From: Akkermansia sp.
GTDB taxonomy: Bacteria > Verrucomicrobiota > Verrucomicrobiia > Verrucomicrobiales > Akkermansiaceae
DNA length: 64,000 bases
Assembly: GCA_017555205.1 (NCBI GenBank)
Contig: JAFZGW010000019.1
Location: 1 to 64,000, forward strand
Direction: 5' to 3'
The notes beneath the pieces were generated by a model. The model did no database searches and had not been told where the DNA came from. It saw only the letters and a list, made by a program, of their open reading frames with translations. Positions 58,363 to 64,000 of this stretch are shown here, piece by piece. Every line of letters begins with the position of its first letter. Positions within the stretch are counted from its first letter, which is position 1. Position numbers and translations under genes: made by a program.

Positions 58363-60014
58363 GGTCTCATCATGTTGTTGGGTACTGCCTTCGCCTGCGT
58401 CGCAGCAATGTCAGCCTGCTGCTGCATAAGCTGCAACTGCATTTGCTGCTGAGCTATCTGATCACGCTTCTCCTGCTGATCTTCAGCCTCAGCAGTCGTG
58501 CGCAGGCAATCCGTGTCCACATTGCTCTCGTCCGTAATAAACCGCATGCAATTATACGGCTTGAAGTAATCCATCCACGCCGGGTCTTGCGTCGCCGAGA
58601 ACATCTCCAGCGCATAGGTCAGCGACTCCATCAAACCCTGAGCCCTCGCACTCTCCAGTGCCTTGCTCAATCGCCCGAGATAGCGCACCTCCGGAGCCGC
58701 AATCTTCAGCCCCTTGCCATCGGCACCAACCGGCTCAAACAAATCCTTCGGCATGCCCACCGTCGGGTACTTCTCCAAGCGGAACAGCAGACAGAACACA
58801 CGCTCCATCAGCGGTTTGAAGTCCGCCGTAAACTGCGTGAAGGTCTGAGAGAACGTCATCAGCTTCTCATTCTCGCGTATTTGCGCCTCCGTCGCCGTCA
58901 TCTGGCGCGTCACCTGAGAAACCGTCTGCAACTGGTTCACAAACAGCGCGTCGTCAATCGCCTGGTTGAACAGCTCCATCTGGTTCAGCCCCTGCGAGAA
59001 CTGAGCACTGCTCGCCCACTCTCTCGGCAGACTGGAATTCGCAGCCTCCGGCGAAAGCACCGTCACGCCACCGGCCCGCATGTCAATCTGCCCCACCATG
59101 TCAGCAGTGGCCAACACTCTCGGGAACGCAGCAGCCTTCGCAGCCTCGGTCATGGCGTCCTCCAGCTCCATCAACCGCTCGATGTCACGCTGAACCGGCG
59201 CCAACGCACTCTCGCCATACACCTGATTGCCGTACTTCAGGAACCTCGTGGCCATGTACGGGAACTCCTGGTAACCGTCCTCCTTCAGCACAGTGCGCGT
59301 CCCATGCGCGATGTACACGCTCGCGTACGGCATGCGCTTCGGGTTCACCAGACTATCCGCATTACCCCGATGCGCCACGTTTCGCGGAGTCACCAAGTGC
59401 CAGATTTTGAACTCAGTCTTGTACCTCTCCTCCGGCTTGTCCAGCGCAGCCTTCATGTCCTTGTCCAGAGCCTCCTCACCGAACGCCTGAGCAGCCTGAT
59501 GCGCCGTAAACTTAAACTCACGGCACACGGTATCAATCTCGTGGTACTTGTTCTCCGCCAGCCTGTAGGTACCCGCAGGCACATGCGTGAACAGCAAGCG
59601 CTTGTTGCGGTCGTCTGCCTCCGTCAGCATGAGTCCCGTCCCCGTCGCGCAGCGGTCAATAATGAGCGAAATGCTCGCCGCGTAGAAATTGCTACTCTCC
59701 AGCTCGTTCTGAGCTATTTGAGTCACGCGCTGGTACCAGTCCTGCTCGTCACTGCTGATATCCTCCGCACGCTTCGCAGATTTGAACTTAAACCAGTTCA
59801 CACCACGCGGAGTAATCATCACCGAGTGAGCGCTGGCCAGCTTCAGCAGCCCCGTCACCGCCCTCTGGCACACACCATCAGGCAAGCCGTCATCAGGCAG
59901 TTGCTGCAGGTCACCGGCACTGATAAGCCTCGGCATGACATGGCGCACATAGCCACGCCACGGACCATCGGATGTCCCCATCAGCGCCTCCGCTGTTCGT
60001 ATGTATTCATTCAT
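58359..60014 (-). CDS. Portal (head-to-tail connector) protein, podovirus type
   Basis: 551 residues, the T7 gp8-like length. Starts MNEYIRTAEALMGTSDGPWR; SAKRAEDISSDEQDWYQRVT and SLIIDRCATGTGLMLTEAD are typical of the connector family, as is the long helix QLQTVSQVTRQMTATEAQIR that lines the DNA channel. Gln-rich C-terminus (QQQMQLQLMQQQADIAATQA). Dodecameric ring at one capsid vertex through which DNA is packaged and ejected. Confidence 0.88.
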   Translation of the reverse strand: MNEYIRTAEALMGTSDGPWRGYVRHVMPRLISAGDLQQLPDDGLPDGVCQRAVTGLLKLASAHSVMITPRGVNWFKFKSAKRAEDISSDEQDWYQRVTQIAQNELESSNFYAASISLIIDRCATGTGLMLTEADDRNKRLLFTHVPAGTYRLAENKYHEIDTVCREFKFTAHQAAQAFGEEALDKDMKAALDKPEERYKTEFKIWHLVTPRNVAHRGNADSLVNPKRMPYASVYIAHGTRTVLKEDGYQEFPYMATRFLKYGNQVYGESALAPVQRDIERLMELEDAMTEAAKAAAFPRVLATADMVGQIDMRAGGVTVLSPEAANSSLPREWASSAQFSQGLNQMELFNQAIDDALFVNQLQTVSQVTRQMTATEAQIRENEKLMTFSQTFTQFTADFKPLMERVFCLLFRLEKYPTVGMPKDLFEPVGADGKGLKIAAPEVRYLGRLSKALESARAQGLMESLTYALEMFSATQDPAWMDYFKPYNCMRFITDESNVDTDCLRTTAEAEDQQEKRDQIAQQQMQLQLMQQQADIAATQAKAVPNNMMRP

Positions 60015-60015
60015 A

Positions 60016-60315
60016 TCAGCCTCCCAGTTTATTACTGTTGCCCAGCAGACTACTCGTCAGCTGAGCATTATTGATAACCGTCCGAGCAATACCCTGTCGG
60101 CGCTTCTTCGCATTCTGTCTGGCAGTTTCGCTCTGCTCAGCCTGCGTCTCCGCCTGCGTCGGTTCTGCTGCACGCGTCTGCACCGTCACGTTGTTTTTAG
60201 CCATCTCGCGCGCCTGCGCTGCAGCTCGCTCCTGAGCCTTCTCCTGCTTGCGCTGAGTATACGCACTGGCACCCACTGCCAGCGCCGTGCTCACCAATGC
60301 TGCTGTCACTCCCAT
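60016..60315 (-). CDS. Small phage protein with N-terminal membrane helix
   Basis: 99 residues from the ATG at 60315 with AAGGAG at 5-nt spacing. A hydrophobic start (MGVTAALVSTALAVGASAYT) is followed by a highly charged, Ala/Gln-rich coiled coil (KQEKAQERAAAQAREMAKNN). It stops one base before the portal gene. Possibly a minor virion or internal protein; no family recognised. Confidence 0.6.
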   Translation of the reverse strand: MGVTAALVSTALAVGASAYTQRKQEKAQERAAAQAREMAKNNVTVQTRAAEPTQAETQAEQSETARQNAKKRRQGIARTVINNAQLTSSLLGNSNKLGG

Positions 60316-60317
60316 AC

Positions 60318-60902
60318 TTACTCCTTTCCGAAAACCTCTTCTATCGTCTCGGCAACAATGCGCGCCACGCGCCTCTGCCACTCTCTCGTCTTTATAAGCG
60401 TTCCAAAAGCCCGAGCCTCCCCCGGATTGCTACCGGCAAAACACGGCTCCACCATAAAGAACCGCATGTTGCTCTTCTTGAATGCCATCCACCCACGGTC
60501 AGCCTCACTGCATATCGGCTTCGCGCCCCTGTCACGCACCCCCAGCAACAACGCCAGGCGATTGCTCAGCACCTGCGCAAACTCGCGCCCGATTGGATTC
60601 TCAACCTCTGCATAATACAGCACCTCGCAGCCCTCAGCCCCCGCACAGGAATTGAAATGCCACTCCAGAGCAATATCCGCCCCGGTCGCATTCGCAGCCT
60701 TGGCAGAGTAGCTCGGCGACGTACCACCTGCCGCCTCACGCTCCGTCTGCACAACGTCATAACCGCGCTCCTCCAGCGCAAGGCACAGCCCCGGCAGATA
60801 ATGACTCGCCAGCGCGTACTCACCGAAGCCCTCGTAATACCCGGCACATACCGTCGCGCCCTCCTTCTTCCGGGCATGCCCCGGTAGCATAGCAATCTTC
60901 AT
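60318..60902 (-). CDS. N-acetylmuramoyl-L-alanine amidase (endolysin)
   Basis: 194 residues from the ATG at 60902. Amidase_3 features: LPGHARKKEGA (first zinc His and the Gly-Ala), ALEWHFNSCAG (second His), and VEPCFAGSNPGEA (catalytic Glu near residue 153). Cleaves the bond between lactyl and L-Ala in peptidoglycan. No signal peptide or wall-binding domain, so release needs the neighbouring membrane proteins. It sits in the lysis cluster with holin- and spanin-like genes. Confidence 0.88.
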   Translation of the reverse strand: MKIAMLPGHARKKEGATVCAGYYEGFGEYALASHYLPGLCLALEERGYDVVQTEREAAGGTSPSYSAKAANATGADIALEWHFNSCAGAEGCEVLYYAEVENPIGREFAQVLSNRLALLLGVRDRGAKPICSEADRGWMAFKKSNMRFFMVEPCFAGSNPGEARAFGTLIKTREWQRRVARIVAETIEEVFGKE

Positions 60903-60903
60903 A

Positions 60904-61179
60904 TCAATTTCGCTCGTTGATGTGTTCCCTCCCGGCGTCCGCCAGCAACTCATTGGCAGCCTTGGCCAGCTCGCAGTTCCTGCACTTCTTGCCCAGCTCA
61001 CGGCTCAGCTCGTGGTTCTCTGTACGCAAGCGTTCGCAGTCGCGTTCTTTGCGGACAATTATCCACACAAGCAACGCAGTGCCCACCAAGCTCCCGCCCA
61101 GCTGCACAATGTCGGCAGCTTGCGGTATACTTAATACCGCAAGCGTCGCAGCTCCGACCGTCTGAATATAATTAGTCAT
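60904..61179 (-). CDS. Inner-membrane spanin-like or holin-like lysis protein
   Basis: 91 residues from the ATG at 61179. One or two hydrophobic segments (TVGAATLAVLSIPQAADIVQ, GSLVGTALLVWIIVRK) followed by a charged coiled coil with a CxxC (RLRTENHELSRELGKKCRNC). Membrane anchor plus coiled coil resembles an i-spanin; two helices would fit a holin. One base separates it from the amidase gene. Confidence 0.55.
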   Translation of the reverse strand: MTNYIQTVGAATLAVLSIPQAADIVQLGGSLVGTALLVWIIVRKERDCERLRTENHELSRELGKKCRNCELAKAANELLADAGREHINERN

Positions 61180-61381
61180 GGCTGGCCTCAGCTGCCGGAA
61201 CCTCCACCTCGGGCTGCACCTGCTGCTCGCCGGAGCAGAACCATGCCACGGCTGCAGCCACAGCGGCTCCAATACCCCAGAGCCAGCGCTTCCAGCCCGT
61301 TGCCTCCTTAGCCTTGTCTGCTGCCGTTGTTGCTACCTTGGCAGCAACACCCCCTACAATCTCTTTTTTGTTCTTATTCAT
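61172..61381 (-). CDS. Holin-like small membrane protein
   Basis: 69 residues: basic N-terminus, amphipathic helix (GGVAAKVATTAADKAKEATG), one membrane helix (LWGIGAAVAAAVAWFC) and an acidic tail. It overlaps the next lysis gene by eight bases. Single-helix holin candidate; precise class unclear. Confidence 0.55.
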   Translation of the reverse strand: MNKNKKEIVGGVAAKVATTAADKAKEATGWKRWLWGIGAAVAAAVAWFCSGEQQVQPEVEVPAAEASHD

Positions 61382-61383
61382 AG

Positions 61384-61623
61384 TTATTCAGTTTCGGTTG
61401 AAAGTTCCCAAACATTGCTCATTAGTTCGATTTGCGTAACCACCCAAGGCACACGCCCGAAACGGCTCTCAACATAAAGGTATGGAGCCGTCATTTTGCT
61501 GTGCTCATCAGGCGTTTGTAACAGTATGCGAACATCCCTTTTCCAGTGCGGCAAACGCACCGCCTTGCCCGCTTTCAAAGCGTCCAGAGCTTCACTGAAT
61601 GTCATGTCTTTATTCTTTTCCAT
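61384..61623 (-). CDS. DUF2829 (Thoeris anti-defence Tad2-like) protein
   Basis: 79 residues with the DUF2829 layout: MTFSEALDALKAGKAVRLPH followed by WKRD, a middle TAPYLYVES, then PWVVTQIELMSNVWEL, matching the family's MTFgEAleaLkaGkkVaR.gW ... pW.psq.DllaeDWe. Tad2, a DUF2829 protein of phages, sequesters the nucleotide signal of Thoeris, which has a SIR2 effector. The DDW of typical members is NVW here. Located inside the late operon between lysis and fibre genes; an anti-defence role is inference. Confidence 0.65.
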   Translation of the reverse strand: MEKNKDMTFSEALDALKAGKAVRLPHWKRDVRILLQTPDEHSKMTAPYLYVESRFGRVPWVVTQIELMSNVWELSTETE

Positions 61624-61638
61624 GTTTATTGCTCAGTT

Positions 61639-62937
61639 TTATGGCTCAGTAGGCATAATGGGAGTCAGACCCCACTCTTCAGCGGCCTGCTCAATACTGT
61701 CGAACGGCTCATAGCCATAGGCGGTCGGGTCGCCGCCCAGAGGGCCGAAAATAGCATAACAGCGCACAATTCTCCATCGGCAGTTGTCGGCGTCTACGAA
61801 GCTACCATGGTCGTCCAGCTCGCCCTTGCACCATACCATAGCACGCGTACGGCGCAAATCGTATGTAGACGCAGCAGTCGCAACCGAGCGTTCTTCCGCA
61901 ACAGGAAACGTCCAGTCCTTCGTTAAACCTGCCTCATCCAGCTTTTCTCTTATCTCTGGGTCGTTCTGCCAGCCGACTGGAAGGCTCAACCACAGTTCAC
62001 CACCAGTGAACGGCAAATGCTCAAGAAGAGAATCCAGCTCGGCACGCGTTGTGATGCCAGCGCAGAAATCTTCGCCGCTGATGCTGCGCTTTGCCTCTCC
62101 TGTTACTTTGTCGTAAAATACGACAACACCGTCCGCCCCTATTGCTGGGACATAATCACGCACAACCGCCGTCCCAGAAGTCAACTGCGCGGAGAAAATA
62201 TTGCCCAACCATGGATAATGGTATTGGCTTGACGGTTGGTTGGCGAAATTTCGCGCGCCCAAGAAAAAGTTGTAACTGTAATTACTGCAAAAAATCTGAC
62301 GTCTAATATACGTTGCCTTGTCTTTATAACTCCAAGTAGAGTTAGCTTCGTAGTTCATCTCTACGGAGAAAACTCCGCTCACAGAATAGTCCGCGTCGGC
62401 TGACGTCCCCGTGCTACCATCGTCTGTTGGGTAATGGTTACATGAACTTCCGTTGGTTTGCGAGGTTGTATAACCTATTTTGTTGAATTCTCCGATTGCT
62501 AACAAAGGAACAAATCCCTGATACGGGGTGTATCCAATAACAGCACCAGCCAAATAACCACTATTTGAACTCTTAGAAGCTTCGGCCGTTATGCGGCAGC
62601 CAAGAGTAGTTTGTAGCTTTGAACCTGTGTCTATGTAAGCATTACTTCTACAATGCACATACGACAGCTTCATATACCCCGGAGCCACCTCCACAGCCCC
62701 GCCGCTGGAAGAGCCCCCACCACTCCCGCCAACCGCGATGAGGGCTCCCTTAAAATTTGCGCGAGTCACCTGAGCATTATCGTCAGAGACAAGCACGCTA
62801 TTCGACTGCGCCATGAAATACGCCTGCTGACCGGCCGTAGCGGTAACAAGAGTTTTCATCGAGCCCGGGAGCGAGACAGTACACGTTGACTCCGTAGTCA
62901 CCGCGTACACACAACCTATTTCGACAGGAATTTCCAT
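61639..62937 (-). CDS. Tail fibre/receptor-binding-like protein
   Basis: 432 residues. An N-terminal beta domain (~1-65), a Gly/Ser linker (VGGSGGGSSSGGA), then a LamG/concanavalin-like domain (YIDTGSKLQTTLGCRITAEA ... SSQYHYPWLGNIFSAQL ... VRDYVPAIGADGVVVFYDKV) commonly found at tips of phage fibres, and a C-terminal domain of unknown fold (AEEWGLTPIMP). Likely recognises the host surface, possibly a glycan. Preceded by promoter motif copy C. No chaperone gene follows. Confidence 0.72.
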   Translation of the reverse strand: MEIPVEIGCVYAVTTESTCTVSLPGSMKTLVTATAGQQAYFMAQSNSVLVSDDNAQVTRANFKGALIAVGGSGGGSSSGGAVEVAPGYMKLSYVHCRSNAYIDTGSKLQTTLGCRITAEASKSSNSGYLAGAVIGYTPYQGFVPLLAIGEFNKIGYTTSQTNGSSCNHYPTDDGSTGTSADADYSVSGVFSVEMNYEANSTWSYKDKATYIRRQIFCSNYSYNFFLGARNFANQPSSQYHYPWLGNIFSAQLTSGTAVVRDYVPAIGADGVVVFYDKVTGEAKRSISGEDFCAGITTRAELDSLLEHLPFTGGELWLSLPVGWQNDPEIREKLDEAGLTKDWTFPVAEERSVATAASTYDLRRTRAMVWCKGELDDHGSFVDADNCRWRIVRCYAIFGPLGGDPTAYGYEPFDSIEQAAEEWGLTPIMPTEP

Positions 62938-62977
62938 AATGTAATATTGTTTGTTTCCCTTATTCTACCCACTTCCT

Positions 62978-63001
62978 CCAAAAATAAAATCGTGACGGTG
63001 T
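62978..63001 (-). promoter_or_regulatory. Phage late promoter motif, copy C
   Basis: Same core as copies A and B (one extra A in the A run), followed by GGGTAGAATAAGGG (TAGAAT at 62967-62962) ahead of the fibre gene start at 62937. Confidence 0.7.
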
Positions 63002-63016
63002 AGGCTTGCAAAATTT

Positions 63017-64000
63017 CTACCTCCTCCACGGCACACCTCTGGCCACCCCCACCGGCACCCCGCGCTCCTCCCTCACCGTCCGCTGCAGCAGGTTCCGGTC
63101 CACTAGCCCCGCGTCGTAAGCCTCACAGAAATAACGGAACGCGTCACTCGCATGGCTCGCATTGTCGTGCAACGGCACCGGTCGCTCCACCCCATGATTC
63201 CCCGCCGGAGCCGTCCGGTAGTTCTCCAGAGCATTCAACCCCGCCATGTAACTGATGCCATCCACCAGCCGAGGCTCCGAGCAGCGAGCATGGAACACAC
63301 ACTTGCGCAGCACACGCTTGGTCATGTCTATTCCAAGCCACACATCCCTCACACGCTTCAACACGATAGCCGGCAAGCCCTGGCGCTGCACCTTCTGCAC
63401 ATAGCGAGCCTCATCACTCTCACGCCTTGCTCCGTCATGCGGCAGGAAAACCATGCGCACACTTTGCCCGTGTATCGCCTCCCAGCTGCGGATAACACCC
63501 ACCAGATGCTCCACCCCCTTGCCGTTCACCGTATGGCAATCCAGCACATAGAACATACCATCACCTCTCGGCTGAATCAGCCACATGCTCGAATAGTCAC
63601 TCATACCAATATCAACGCTCACGTACAGCGGCCAGTCATCGTCCGCCGTGAACTCCTGCTGCACACGCCCATCCGCCCGCAAGCTCGAAATCATCAGCCC
63701 GTAGATAGCACCCTCCACCTGCGTCTCAAATGCCTCCTCCGGCGTACTCGGAAACTCCTGGCGCATACTGTAGCCATAAATGCCGAACTGCGCCGCATAC
63801 CAGCGTTTCTGCGCCTCGTCCAGCACAATACCTCTCTGCTCCAGTTCTCCGAAATAATCGCGCAACTCCTTGCTCAAATGCAGCGGTTCGTTACTCTCCA
63901 CCCGGTAGTCCGGCTGCCCGTGCCAGCTGAAGAAGAAGAACCGAAAATCCAGCGGCGTGAGCTTGCTGCCTACCTTCTCCATGGCGGCTCTGGTCATCTC
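63017..64000 (-). CDS. Terminase large subunit, C-terminal (nuclease) part
   Basis: The frame is open at the right edge, so the ATPase domain lies outside. The visible ~328 residues contain YVSVDIGMSDYSSMWL (first nuclease Asp), GKGVEHLVGVIRSWEAIHGQ, MVFLPHDGARRESDE and the final NASHASDAFRYFCEAY (conserved Asp) of the RNase H-like nuclease. It cuts concatemeric DNA during packaging. Gene order (terminase before fibre and lysis genes) differs from T7. Confidence 0.88.
   Translation of the reverse strand, partial: EMTRAAMEKVGSKLTPLDFRFFFFSWHGQPDYRVESNEPLHLSKELRDYFGELEQRGIVLDEAQKRWYAAQFGIYGYSMRQEFPSTPEEAFETQVEGAIYGLMISSLRADGRVQQEFTADDDWPLYVSVDIGMSDYSSMWLIQPRGDGMFYVLDCHTVNGKGVEHLVGVIRSWEAIHGQSVRMVFLPHDGARRESDEARYVQKVQRQGLPAIVLKRVRDVWLGIDMTKRVLRKCVFHARCSEPRLVDGISYMAGLNALENYRTAPAGNHGVERPVPLHDNASHASDAFRYFCEAYDAGLVDRNLLQRTVREERGVPVGVARGVPWRR

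Larger units (their letters stand above)
41873..64000 (-). mobile_element. Late half of a podovirus-like prophage
   Basis: All genes read leftward in the order terminase, fibre-like, DUF2829, holin/spanin-like, amidase, small protein, portal, Bbp19-like, scaffold, capsid, tail adaptor, internal virion proteins, giant polyvalent protein. A T7-type portal, gp11-like adaptor and internal virion proteins and no tape measure point to a short-tailed phage. Early and replication genes must lie right of the window. Confidence 0.88.

Noticed and set aside
58443..60074. 543-codon plus-strand open frame
   Set aside because: Antisense shadow of the portal gene with the same His/Arg/Leu-rich composition.

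Overview
The window is a piece of a bacterial chromosome of middling to high GC content, with a dense housekeeping core between two mobile regions. Core proteins (PcrA/UvrD-type helicase, enolase, MetG, PrfA, PrmC, TrkH/TrkA-like K+ uptake, Asd, IspA, OppF/DppF-type ATPase, TatC) together with ankyrin-rich accessory genes and a T7-like prophage fit a member of the Verrucomicrobiota, perhaps an Akkermansia relative. That placement is inference; there is no rRNA gene to test it. Host promoters share a -35 box beginning TTGC rather than TTGAC, 16-17 bp from a TAnAAT box, and several put the predicted transcription start on the start codon (leaderless mRNA).

Region 1 (1-2420) is the end of an integrated element. 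It has a Y-family DNA polymerase running off the left edge with a small partner gene, a hypothetical gene, a long non-coding stretch, and a tRNA 3'-end fragment followed by a tRNA-style terminator that looks like an attachment-site scar. Region 2 (2490-15560) is an accessory island. It has two ankyrin-repeat genes, then two parallel modules (about 5222-9445 and 9476-12096) made of the same three conserved blocks in the same order (a 104-residue protein, a C-terminal piece of a type III restriction-like enzyme, a ~380-nt structured non-coding repeat) with different cargo between them. The cargo includes an AAA ATPase/DUF4276-like pair that looks like phage defence, and a small hydrophobic peptide gene with an adjacent ~70-nt RNA complementary to its ribosome-binding site, a convincing new type I toxin-antitoxin. 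A SIR2-domain gene with three tiny membrane-peptide ORFs behind it, and a tyrosine recombinase, close the island.

Region 3 (15670-37480) is the core, read mostly rightward in short operons: pcrA; eno; a pseudokinase; metG (leftward); a DUF3592-like membrane protein; prfA-prmC-membrane protein; trkH-trkA-HAD phosphatase; a lipoprotein and tRNA-Cys (leftward); an AEC transporter (leftward); and asd-ispA-oppF-tatC-GNAT.

Region 4 (37644-41664) is a ~4-kb element between 113-bp direct repeats. It carries hicAB with palindromic operators, a two-gene accessory pair, and a tyrosine recombinase broken by an internal deletion. Region 5 (41873-64000) is the late half of a podovirus-like prophage, transcribed leftward: terminase (cut by the window edge), tail fibre-like protein, a DUF2829/Tad2-like protein, lysis genes, portal, scaffold, capsid, tail adaptor, internal virion proteins and a 3491-residue polyvalent protein with two ADP-ribosyltransferase-like domains and an HExxH metallopeptidase. 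Three copies of a ~22-nt motif mark the probable phage late promoters.
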